NCBI RefSeq assembly: GCF_000152705.1
Contig: NZ_CH672413.1
Span: 3,228,139 to 3,292,138, forward strand
Direction: 5' to 3'
Source of the DNA: Janibacter sp. HTCC2649
GTDB taxonomy: Bacteria > Actinomycetota > Actinomycetes > Actinomycetales > Dermatophilaceae
DNA: 64,000 nucleotides
Each line of letters begins with the position of its first letter. Position 1 is the stretch's first letter. The notes below the pieces were generated by a model. That model was not told where the DNA came from. It did not search any database and worked only from the letters and a program-made list of their open reading frames with translations. Below are positions 52,260 through 63,321 of this stretch, in pieces. A program made the translations under genes and the position numbers.

Positions 52260-52836
52260 ATGACAACCTCCACCGACAGTTCAGTGGAGGGGCGTTCGCC
52301 ACGCCCATGGGCCTCGGCCATGCGTCAGGTCCAGTGGCGTTGGCACGCCGTCGTCTCCGCCGGATGGGCCCTCGCCCTGGCGATCTCGCCCCTCGTGAAG
52401 GCGTCCGGCGTCGGGCACGACGTGGCTCTGGCCGCCCACCTGATCGGTCTGGTCCTTGCCTTCGGCGCCGTCATGCTCGTGGACTGGCACGGGCTCGTCT
52501 GGCTGTCGGGACTGCGCACCTTCCGCGACTCGTTGCGCATCGGCGAGGCCGCGCATCCCCTCGTGTGGATGGGGTTGCTCCTCATCGTCGTCTCGGGGGC
52601 GTTCCTCGGCCCGGACCTCGGCGAACCCGTCGCGTGGATCAAGCAGCTGGCCGTCCTGGCCCTGGTCAACAACGGGGTGGCCGTGCGCCGCCTGGGCGCT
52701 CGGCTCAGCCTGCTCAAGCCGCGGATCTATCGGATTGCCGACCTACCTCGCCATCACCGGATCGCCATGATCGTCACCCTCGTCGTCTCGCAGGTGGGGT
52801 GGTGGACGGCGGGGGTCGTTGGCTTCCTCGCGACCC

Positions 52837-52850
<14 letters not shown>
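52260..52850 (+). CDS. Membrane protein of unknown function
   Basis: A protein of about 196 residues with five hydrophobic segments: WHAVVSAGWALALAISPL, ALAAHLIGLVLAFGAVMLVDWHGLVWL, AHPLVWMGLLLIVVSGAFLGPDLG, and others. Arrangement resembles a small multi-pass integral membrane domain with several histidines; cofactor binding is possible but not shown. ATG 52260 is chosen over 52242. It overlaps the convergent gene at 52837 by 14 bp. Confidence 0.65.
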
Positions 52851-56547
<3,697 letters not shown>

Positions 56548-56553
<6 letters not shown>

Positions 56554-56579
56554 TCACCTGATCACCTGATCACCTGATC
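56548..56579. repeat. ACCTGATC tandem repeat, four copies, covering the DUF445 stop
   Basis: ACCTGATC repeats four times without change. Because the unit is 8 bp, TGA appears in each reading frame, giving backup stop codons after the natural TGA at 56551. Slippage could change copy number without altering the protein. Confidence 0.85.
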
Positions 56580-56614
56580 GGCTGGACAGGCTCGGACTTC
56601 CGTGGTGTCCGGTT

Positions 56615-56644
56615 GGGGCTGCGGCTTGCGTCGTCCTTTGGGAC
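56615..56644 (-). repeat. Inverted copy of the 30-bp XRE-flanking repeat
   Basis: This 30-bp segment is the exact reverse complement of 57566-57595. It starts with GTCCCAAAGGAC (minus strand), whose GTCC/GGAC arms form a small palindrome. It ends ten bases from the stop codon of the XRE gene, so the gene is bracketed by inverted copies. Confidence 0.85.
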
Positions 56645-56653
56645 AGCGCCCTC

Positions 56654-57406
56654 CTACCGTTGGTCGATCCACCTCGGTACCTCGCGATACGCAGGCACGT
56701 CTGGAATGAAGTCCGGGCCGACGGTGGACCATTGGGGTGCCACCTCGCCGGGAGTGAGGGCCTCATGGGTGTGCCACCACCAACGGGGGCCCTCTGGCGT
56801 GTGCACCGGCACCCGGTGCCCGGCCAGCCGCCGCTCCCCGCCCCGAGCCTGCGCGGCAATTTCTCCAAGATCCCAGTCCTCCGGCTGCATCACCATCCCG
56901 CCATCGCGGACCGACACCACAAGGGAGAGCCTTCCCGCGGCCAGGACCGCGCGAACAACCGACAGCTTGAGGGCCGTCGGGTCGTTCTGGGCCCGGCTCA
57001 GAGTCATGCGAGGGACCCCCATCGACTCGGCGAAGAGTCGCATCGACACCCCCGAGGCCTGAACGACCTCTCGGATGGTCGCTGCCAGGGAAGCGCCGGT
57101 CCGGTCGACGAGCTCGGCTGCGATGCATGCCTTGATGCCGTCCGGGACCACGGCCAGCCCGTACGCCGTGGACTCCAGTCCGGCGAGCACGGCGCTGAGG
57201 CGCAGGTCGCCGGGACGCGACTCAAGGCGGGCGATGAACGCGGCAGACAGGCCGCGGTGATCGGCATACACGCGTTGGCTCTCTCGCCGCCGAAGGCGGT
57301 CTCGGCGCAGGGCGCACCCGATCATGTCGTCGCTCGTCAGGTCCCCTCGCGAGGACTCGTCGAGCAGTTCGCGTGCTTCCTGCTGCGCGCGTCGATACCC
57401 CTTCAT
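56654..57406 (-). CDS. Helix-turn-helix (XRE-like) regulator with two HTH segments
   Basis: A 250-residue protein. The first HTH-like part is RRRESQRVYADHRGLSAAFIARLESRPGDLRLSAVLAGLESTAYGLAVV; a second one is ATIREVVQASGVSMRLFAESMGVPRMTLSRAQNDP. The C-terminal 80 residues have Trp-rich VPVHTPEGPRWWWHTHEALTPGE. ATG 57406 chosen. Flanking copies of a 30-bp repeat with palindromic core could be its operators or the ends of a small mobile cassette. Function not recognised. Confidence 0.72.
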   Translation of the reverse strand: MKGYRRAQQEARELLDESSRGDLTSDDMIGCALRRDRLRRRESQRVYADHRGLSAAFIARLESRPGDLRLSAVLAGLESTAYGLAVVPDGIKACIAAELVDRTGASLAATIREVVQASGVSMRLFAESMGVPRMTLSRAQNDPTALKLSVVRAVLAAGRLSLVVSVRDGGMVMQPEDWDLGEIAAQARGGERRLAGHRVPVHTPEGPRWWWHTHEALTPGEVAPQWSTVGPDFIPDVPAYREVPRWIDQR

Positions 57407-57469
57407 GGCCACCCCAGCATCGTTCGTTCCGTCAGGCTTGCATGGGGTACCGACAAGCTGGGCGAAGCG

Positions 57470-57595
57470 AGGTGTCCCAACGCACGGCGCAAGCCGCAGT
57501 GGCGGGGATGGGGTCAGGTGTCCCAAAGGACGACGCAAGCCGCAGTGCCGGGGGTGGGGTCAGGTGTCCCAAAGGACGACGCAAGCCGCAGCCCC
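57470..57595 (+). repeat. Three tandem copies of a 46-bp repeat upstream of the XRE gene
   Basis: Copies of GTCCCAAAGGACGACGCAAG-type sequence begin at 57474, 57520 and 57566, period 46 bp. The first is diverged in its core (GTCCCAACGCAC); the other two are identical over 26 bp. The third extends to match the inverted copy at 56615-56644 over 30 bp. They occupy most of the gap between the XRE gene and the DUF1295 gene. Confidence 0.9.
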
Positions 57596-57621
57596 CACGG
57601 GGGACCGAGACAAGCCGGAGT

Positions 57622-58407
57622 TCAGGCGGATTGGCGTGGTGGGCGGGGGAAGAACATCGAGGTGCGCTGCATGTACTCGGAGTAGCCGGGCCGCTTGGAC
57701 ATCTCGGACTCCAGCAGCCGCGCTCCCGTCGCGAAGGCGAGGAAGTAGGTCATGATCACCGGCGAGAACACCGTCAGCACCGCCGGCCAGACCTCGGCTG
57801 AAATGACCCACAGCCCCCACCAGACGGCGGCGTCGCCGAAGTAGTTCGGGTGCCGCGTCCACGCCCACAGACCGCGGTCCATGATCTTGCCCTTGTTGGC
57901 CGGGTCCGACTTGAACCGCGCCAGCTGGGCGTCGCCGATCGCCTCGAAGCCCACGCCGACGACGAACAACGCCACTCCGAGCGCCGCCACCCAGCCGAGC
58001 GGCTTCGCACCTGCAGCCGCCGCGACCTGCAGCGGCAGGGAAACGACCCAGGCAGCAAGCCCCTGGACCACGAAAACCCTGCGGACGGCATACCCGAAAC
58101 GCTTTTCGGGCGGCGCCGCGGAGAGCAGCTTCTCGTAGCGCGGGTCCTCATCGGCGCCCAGCGCCCGGCGCCGGATGTGCCAGGCCAGGCGCACCCCCCA
58201 CACCGTCACGAGCACCGCGAGGAGCAGCGACCGAGCTCCCGGGCTGAAGAACGTGCAGACCCACGCGATGACGACGAAGACGAGACCCCACGCGATGTCG
58301 ACGACGCTCACCTTCCCGAGCCGCCGGGCGATGAGCGCCGTGACGCCCATGACGACGGCAGCAGCGACGAGGCAACTGAGGGTGACGAGCAGGAAGCGAT
58401 GCATCAA
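57622..58407 (-). CDS. DUF1295 (steroid-5-alpha-reductase-like) membrane protein
   Basis: A 261-residue protein with about seven helices and the DUF1295 pattern: VSVVDIAWGLVFVVIAWV, AWHIRRRALGADEDPRYEKL and DRGLWAWTRHPNYFGDAAVWWGLWV, the last similar to the NADPH or SAM site of 5-alpha-reductases and isoprenylcysteine methyltransferases. It overlaps a CFA-synthase gene by four bases and shares its SigK-type promoter. The orthologous position in mycobacteria is Rv0446c beside ufaA1. A role in fatty-acid modification is likely. Confidence 0.9.
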   Translation of the reverse strand: MMHRFLLVTLSCLVAAAVVMGVTALIARRLGKVSVVDIAWGLVFVVIAWVCTFFSPGARSLLLAVLVTVWGVRLAWHIRRRALGADEDPRYEKLLSAAPPEKRFGYAVRRVFVVQGLAAWVVSLPLQVAAAAGAKPLGWVAALGVALFVVGVGFEAIGDAQLARFKSDPANKGKIMDRGLWAWTRHPNYFGDAAVWWGLWVISAEVWPAVLTVFSPVIMTYFLAFATGARLLESEMSKRPGYSEYMQRTSMFFPRPPRQSA

Positions 58408-59684
58408 CGCACCGTGTCATGCGCGACGGGCGCTCCGCCGGACCGACGCGACAGGATCTGGTCGACACCCATGCGGCCATCACGGAACGCCTGGCCACTC
58501 CCGACGAGGTACAGCCGCCAGATGCGGGCGACCTCCTCGCCGACGAGCTCGACGACGGCCGCCCAGTTCTTCTCGAACGTCTCGCTCCACGCGTCGATGG
58601 TCCACACGTAGTGCTCGCGCATCGCATGGACGTCGCGGACCTCCAGCCCACCCGCCTCGATCAGCTCGACCGTCTCGCCGACGGGTCGCATGTGCATGTC
58701 GGGCGCGATGAACGACTCGATGAACGGCCCGCCGCCGGGGTGGCGTCCGCGCCGGGACATCTGCTGGATGAGGACGTAGCCTCCCGGCTTCACCGCTTCG
58801 CGAAGAACAGCGGCGTATGCCGGGTAGTTGCCCTGTCCGACGTGCTCACCCATCTCGATCGACGCCACGGCGTCGTAGGGACCGTCGGACACCTCGCGGT
58901 AGTCCTGCAGCCGGATCTCGACCCGGTCCTGAAGCCCGCGCTCGCGGACCCGGGCGTCGATGAACGCCTTCTGCTCCTTGGCGATGGTCACTCCGGTGAC
59001 CTGCGCGCCGTAGTGCTCGGCGGCATACAGGGACAACGATCCCCAACCACAGCCGACGTCGAGGAACCGCGAACCCTCGTGGAGCCCGATCTTGCGGCAG
59101 ATGAGGTCGAGCTTGGCGGACTGCGCCGACTCGAGCGACTGCTGCGTCCGGTTCGGGTCTCCACTCCACCACCCCGACGAATAGGCCATGTGCGGGTCCA
59201 GGAGGAGCTCGTAGAACGCGTTGGAGAGGTCGTAGTGGTGGCTGATCGCCGACCGGTCACGACCGAGGGAATGGAGCCGACCGCGCAGACGGGCCTGGCT
59301 CGAGGGCGCCTCGGGGCGACCACCGAGTGCCCCCACCTCACGGGCGAGAGCGATGAGGCGCGGGGCGGTGCGGGCGAGGGTGCCAGCGCTGAGGCCGCTC
59401 ACTCCCCGCTCGGCGAGGGTGGCCCGAGCCAGGTCCAGCGCCTCGCCGACGTCACCCTGGACGTCGATCTCACCGGTCACATAGGCCTGGGACACACCGA
59501 GCTCACCCGGCGACCACAACAGCCGCCGCAGCGCCTGCGGTGAGCGCAGAACGAGGACCGGCCCCTCCTCCGGTCCCGCTCGTGAGCCGTCCCATGCCCG
59601 CAGCCCCACGGGAAGCGGCCCACGCAGGAGGGGGACCAGTGCGTCGGCGATCCGGGGGGCGAGGTCAGGGGATGAAGTGCTCAC
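58404..59684 (-). CDS. Cyclopropane-fatty-acid-synthase family methyltransferase (UfaA1-like)
   Basis: A SAM-dependent enzyme that acts on unsaturated acyl chains of membrane lipids. The N-terminal non-catalytic part precedes ISHHYDLSNAFYELLLDPHMAYSSGWW, SRFLDVGCGWGSLSLYAAEHYGAQVTGVTIAKEQ and VASIEMGEHVGQGNY. GTG 59684 (426 residues) is preferred to ATG 59693, because that ATG overlaps the -10 box of the promoter; seven bases separate the box from the GTG. It leads an operon with DUF1295. Confidence 0.9.
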   Translation of the reverse strand: MSTSSPDLAPRIADALVPLLRGPLPVGLRAWDGSRAGPEEGPVLVLRSPQALRRLLWSPGELGVSQAYVTGEIDVQGDVGEALDLARATLAERGVSGLSAGTLARTAPRLIALAREVGALGGRPEAPSSQARLRGRLHSLGRDRSAISHHYDLSNAFYELLLDPHMAYSSGWWSGDPNRTQQSLESAQSAKLDLICRKIGLHEGSRFLDVGCGWGSLSLYAAEHYGAQVTGVTIAKEQKAFIDARVRERGLQDRVEIRLQDYREVSDGPYDAVASIEMGEHVGQGNYPAYAAVLREAVKPGGYVLIQQMSRRGRHPGGGPFIESFIAPDMHMRPVGETVELIEAGGLEVRDVHAMREHYVWTIDAWSETFEKNWAAVVELVGEEVARIWRLYLVGSGQAFRDGRMGVDQILSRRSGGAPVAHDTVR

Positions 59685-59691
59685 GATCAGC

Positions 59692-59719
59692 ATTCGGAGG
59701 AGCCTCCCGCGCGGATTGG
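59692..59719 (-). promoter_or_regulatory. SigK-type promoter of the CFA synthase-DUF1295 operon
   Basis: CCAATCC (59719-59713), 16-bp spacer, CGAAT (59696-59692) on the minus strand. The GTG at 59684 follows after seven bases, predicting a leaderless message. Confidence 0.78.
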
Positions 59720-59741
59720 GTGCTCGGGAGCAAAGATGAAC

Positions 59742-59770
59742 CCAATCCAATCCCACCCAACGCGACGAAT
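59742..59770 (+). promoter_or_regulatory. SigK-type promoter of the FAD oxidoreductase-DUF1365-CFA operon
   Basis: CCAATCC (59742-59748), 17-bp spacer, CGAAT (59766-59770). ATG 59778 begins seven bases later, the same geometry as the divergent promoter at 59692-59719. The two -35 boxes form an apparent inverted repeat. Confidence 0.75.
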
Positions 59771-59777
59771 GGACAGC

Positions 59778-61064
59778 ATGACCTCGACAGACGCTGCCCC
59801 ACGCACTGCTGTCGTCGGCTCCGGAGTGTCCGGGCTGACGGCCGCGCACGTGCTCTCGCAGCACCACCGCGTCACCCTGTTCGAAGCCGACAACCGGCTG
59901 GGCGGGCACGCCCACACCCATACCCTCGAGACCTCCGACGGGGAGGGTGGCGTTCGTGTCGACACCGGCTTCATCGTCCACAACGACCGCACGTACCCCC
60001 ACCTGCAGCGGCTGTTCGGTGAGCTCGACATCCCCGTGCGCGACACCGAGATGTCGATGTCGATCCTCGACCCGGCGAGTGGCCTCCAGTACGCCGGCGG
60101 GCGCGGCATCACCGGGTTCCTCGCGCGCCCCCGTCAACTGCTGTCGCGCGACTTCCTCACCATGTTGCGCTCGGTGCGCCGTTTCCACAGGGAGGCGACC
60201 GCCTACCTCGCAGCGACCGACGACGAGGACCAGACGACCTACGGCGAGTTCATCGCCGCGCGCAGCTTCCCGTCGAGCTTTGTCGAGCTGTATGCCGTGC
60301 CGCTCGTCTCGTGCGTGTGGTCCAGTGGGCGCGGCGACGCCATGGACTACCCGGCGCGCTATCTCTTCCAGTTCCTCGAGCACCACGGAATGCTCAGCAT
60401 CACCGGGTCGCCGCAGTGGCGCACCGTCGTGGGCGGCTCGGCCACCTACGTCGAGGCGCTCGCCGCGCGACTGACCGATGTGCGCCGCGGGCAGGGTGTC
60501 CTCGGGATCGAGCGCGACGACGACGGAGTCACCATCACGACTCGCGCCGGAGACGAGCGCTTCGACAGCGTCGTCATCGCCACCCACGCCGACGACGCCC
60601 TGCACCTCCTGGCCGACGCAACCCCCATCGAGAAGGAGGTCTTGGGCGCCTTCCGCTACTCGCGCAACGAGACCGTCCTGCACCGGGACGAGTCGCTCCT
60701 GCCGTCCGCCTCGTGGGCCCGCGCCTCCTGGAACTACCGTGTCGCTCGTCCGGGCCACGACGAGGGCACGACCGGGCCGGTCGTCACCTATGACATGACC
60801 CGACTGCAGGGCCTGCCGTCCGGTGACCCCCTCTACGTCACCCTCAACGCGACCGCCCTCATCGACCCGGCCAAGGTCATCGCGGTCATGGACTACGCCC
60901 ACCCGATCCACGACCTGGACGCGGTGCGCGCCCAGCGTCGGCGGGATGAGATCACGACCTCGCGCACGGCCTTTGCCGGCGCGCACTGGGGCTGGGGTTT
61001 CCACGAGGACGGCTGTCGCTCCGGTGTCGAGGCGGCCGAATCGCTGGGGGTGCAGTGGACATGA
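59778..61064 (+). CDS. FAD-dependent NAD(P)-binding oxidoreductase (amine-oxidase-like), lipid-modification cluster
   Basis: A 428-residue flavoprotein: TAVVGSGVSGLTAAHVLSQHHRVTLFEADNRLGGHAHTHTLE (FAD-binding GxGxxG and RxGG), GFIVHNDRTYPHLQRLFGELDI and VVGGSATYVEALAARL. Homologues stand next to DUF1365 and CFA-synthase genes in many bacteria (Rv0449c in M. tuberculosis). Probably desaturates or oxidises the acyl chain methylated by the partner enzyme. ATG 59778 is chosen from the promoter; ATG 59736 has a GGGAG but lies upstream of the promoter. Confidence 0.9.
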   Translation: MTSTDAAPRTAVVGSGVSGLTAAHVLSQHHRVTLFEADNRLGGHAHTHTLETSDGEGGVRVDTGFIVHNDRTYPHLQRLFGELDIPVRDTEMSMSILDPASGLQYAGGRGITGFLARPRQLLSRDFLTMLRSVRRFHREATAYLAATDDEDQTTYGEFIAARSFPSSFVELYAVPLVSCVWSSGRGDAMDYPARYLFQFLEHHGMLSITGSPQWRTVVGGSATYVEALAARLTDVRRGQGVLGIERDDDGVTITTRAGDERFDSVVIATHADDALHLLADATPIEKEVLGAFRYSRNETVLHRDESLLPSASWARASWNYRVARPGHDEGTTGPVVTYDMTRLQGLPSGDPLYVTLNATALIDPAKVIAVMDYAHPIHDLDAVRAQRRRDEITTSRTAFAGAHWGWGFHEDGCRSGVEAAESLGVQWT

Positions 61065-61876
61065 CCGCTGGCTCCACAGATGTTGGTGTCATGACTGATG
61101 TTGGTGTCATGACGGATGCTGTTGCCGTGGCGCTTGATCTCCCCACCCTGCCGGCACTCGTCGTCGGTCGGGTCCACCACACCCGGCACACGCCGCTGCG
61201 TCATACCTTCACCCACCGGCACTACCAGTGGCTCATTGACCTTGACGAGCCGCTGACCCTCCCGGCCTGGCTGCGTCCGGTCGCCTCCTTCCGCGCCGAA
61301 GACCACCTGGCCGGGTCGGAGTCGCACGCCGACCTCAAGGCGAACGTGCTCCGCTGTCTGGAGCGCGGCGGCATACCCAGTGACGGTGTGACGCGCGTGG
61401 TCGCCCTGACGAACGCCCGTGTCCTGGGGCACGTCTTCGACCCGATGACGGCGTACTGGTGCCTCACGGAATCCGGCGTCCTGCGCGGGGTCGTCGTCGA
61501 GGTGCACAACACCTACGGCGGACGGCATGCGTATGCCGTTGCGCCCGATCCCAGCGGCGCAGCCTCCGTGGACAAGGACTTCTACGTCTCACCGTTCAAC
61601 GACACGTCGGGGGAGTACGCGATCCGGTTCCACCTCGACGCCGACAGGGTGTCCGTCGGCATCAGGCTGCACCGCGAGGGCAAGCTCATCCTCACCGCCG
61701 TGGTCGAGGGCGACCTCGTCCCGGCGACGCCGCGCTCCGTGCTGGCCACTGTCGCCCGCCACCCCCTCATGCCCCAGCGCGTGACTGCCCTCATTCGGAT
61801 GCACGGCATCCGCCTGTGGGCCCGCCGTCTGCCCGTCCAAACCCGTCCCCCTGCCTCCGAAGAGAGTGTCCGATGA
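61061..61876 (+). CDS. DUF1365 family protein
   Basis: A 271-residue protein with PALVVGRVHHTRHTPLRHTFTHRHYQWLIDLDEP, NARVLGHVFDPMTAYWCL and DKDFYVSPFND, the DUF1365 signature. It is the constant middle partner between the FAD oxidoreductase and CFA synthase (Rv0448c in M. tuberculosis). The start is uncertain: an 18-bp tandem repeat gives ATGs at 61061, 61091 and 61109. 61061 overlaps the upstream stop. Function unknown, probably in acyl-chain modification. Confidence 0.9.
   Translation: MTAGSTDVGVMTDVGVMTDAVAVALDLPTLPALVVGRVHHTRHTPLRHTFTHRHYQWLIDLDEPLTLPAWLRPVASFRAEDHLAGSESHADLKANVLRCLERGGIPSDGVTRVVALTNARVLGHVFDPMTAYWCLTESGVLRGVVVEVHNTYGGRHAYAVAPDPSGAASVDKDFYVSPFNDTSGEYAIRFHLDADRVSVGIRLHREGKLILTAVVEGDLVPATPRSVLATVARHPLMPQRVTALIRMHGIRLWARRLPVQTRPPASEESVR
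61079..61114 (+). repeat. 18-bp tandem duplication in the DUF1365 gene start
   Basis: GATGTTGGTGTCATGAC plus one variable base repeats twice, encoding DVGVMTDVGVMT. The repeat duplicates an ATG and may make the start site length-variable. Confidence 0.85.
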
Positions 61877-63108
61877 CTTCCGAAGTCCTCCCGTCCTTCG
61901 AAATCCCCACTGCCAAGACGCTGTTCACGCGCGGAGCCGTGGCTCGCACCCTGATCCACAAGATCGTTGCCGGTGTCCCGGTGCGGCTGCGCTACCCCGA
62001 CGGTTCGCAGGTCGGAGGTGGCGTTGAAGACGGCCCGACACTGGACATCGTCCGCCCCGCATCGATGTATCGGCGGATCGAGCAGCACCCGAAGATCGGT
62101 CTGGGCGAGGCCTACATGGCCGGCGACTGGCACGCCGCCCCCGGCACCGACCTGGCTCAGGCACTGCTGCCGTTCGCGGCCAAGATGGGGCAGCTCCTGC
62201 CCAAGCCCCTGTTGGCGCTGCGACGCATCGCTGACCGCGCCCTGCCCGCCGGCACCCGCAACACGCTGACCGGCAGCCGCGCCAACATCGAGGCGCACTA
62301 CGACCTGTCCAACGACCTCTTTGCCGCGTTCCTCGACCCGACGATGTCCTACTCGTCGGCCCTGTTCGACCACACCAAGCCGCTCGCCGGCCAGGACCTC
62401 GTCGAGGCCCAGCACCGCAAGATCGACGCCATGCTCGACTCGACGGCGGTGGGCCCGGGCTCGCGTGTCCTCGAGATCGGCACGGGCTGGGGCGAGCTGG
62501 CGCTGCGCGCAGCGGCCCGCGGTGCCGATGTCCTGTCGATCACCCTCTCGCACGAGCAGCGGGCGCTGGCCCAGGAACGCATCGCCGCCGCCGGCCTCAG
62601 CGACCGCGTCGAGGTGCGGCTCCAGGACTACCGCGAGGTGTCGGGCGAGTTCGACGCCATCGTCTCGGTCGAGATGATCGAGGCCGTCGGCGAGGAGTAC
62701 TGGCCGACCTACTTCGGTGCGATCGACAGCCTCCTGGCACCTGGTGGCACTGCCGCGGTCCAGGCCATCCTCATGGATCACGACCGCTTCCTCGCGACCC
62801 GCAACTCCTACGGCTGGATCCAGAAGTACATCTTCCCCGGTGGCATCATCCCCTCGCTGGACGCGATCTCGGAGGTGACTGGACGGCATACCGGACTGAA
62901 GGTTCGCGACGTGCGCGCGTTCGGTGGCGACTACGCAGAAACGTTGCGGCGCTGGCGTTTCCAGTTCCTTGAGGCGTGGCCGACCATCGAGGGCGGCGCC
63001 TTCGACGAGACGTTCAAGCGGATGTGGGAGTTCTATCTCGCCTACTGCGAGGCCGGGTTCGCGTCCGGCTACCTCGACGTGGCCCAGGTGACCCTGCGCC
63101 GCGACTGA
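61873..63108 (+). CDS. Cyclopropane-fatty-acid-synthase family methyltransferase, second paralogue
   Basis: A 411-residue enzyme. IGLGEAYMAGDWHAAPGTDLAQ, IEAHYDLSNDLFAAFLDPTMSYSSALF, RVLEIGTGWGELALRAAARG, YREVSGEFDAIVSVEMIEAVGEEYW and YIFPGGIIPSLDAI are classical CFA-synthase motifs, and it retains the N-terminal acyl-chain domain. ATG 61873 overlaps the DUF1365 stop. It differs strongly from the paralogue at 58404, so the two may modify different acyl chains or act in sequence. Confidence 0.92.
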   Translation: MTSEVLPSFEIPTAKTLFTRGAVARTLIHKIVAGVPVRLRYPDGSQVGGGVEDGPTLDIVRPASMYRRIEQHPKIGLGEAYMAGDWHAAPGTDLAQALLPFAAKMGQLLPKPLLALRRIADRALPAGTRNTLTGSRANIEAHYDLSNDLFAAFLDPTMSYSSALFDHTKPLAGQDLVEAQHRKIDAMLDSTAVGPGSRVLEIGTGWGELALRAAARGADVLSITLSHEQRALAQERIAAAGLSDRVEVRLQDYREVSGEFDAIVSVEMIEAVGEEYWPTYFGAIDSLLAPGGTAAVQAILMDHDRFLATRNSYGWIQKYIFPGGIIPSLDAISEVTGRHTGLKVRDVRAFGGDYAETLRRWRFQFLEAWPTIEGGAFDETFKRMWEFYLAYCEAGFASGYLDVAQVTLRRD

Positions 63109-63321
63109 TCCACGACTCTGCGGCGGACTTTGCCCTCCGCAGACGGGCTCTCCATGAAGTGGGCCGACAGTGTTCGGCATCAGTTCACCCTGCGCTGGTG
63201 ATCTCTCGAAAGTTCGGTGTGCGTTTCCCCTGCGTTCGTCGTAGGTGACCCGTCACGTCTCCCTCGCGCTCGTAACTTCCCTCGAGGCAGGGGGCGCGAG
63301 CAACTACGGGAGACACACATC

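Noticed and set aside
57470-57595. The 46-bp tandem repeats as a CRISPR array
   Set aside because: There are only three units, the repeated part exceeds the variable part, the spacers are similar to each other, and no cas genes are present.
59713-59748. 9-bp inverted repeat GGATTGGGT...ACCCAATCC as a repressor operator
   Set aside because: The arms are better explained as the -35 boxes of two divergent SigK-type promoters, each with a matching CGAAT box at the right distance.
59693-61004. Extended N-terminal frame (437 extra codons) before the CFA synthase gene on the minus strand
   Set aside because: It runs antisense to the FAD oxidoreductase gene; the conserved protein and the promoter both place the start at 59684.
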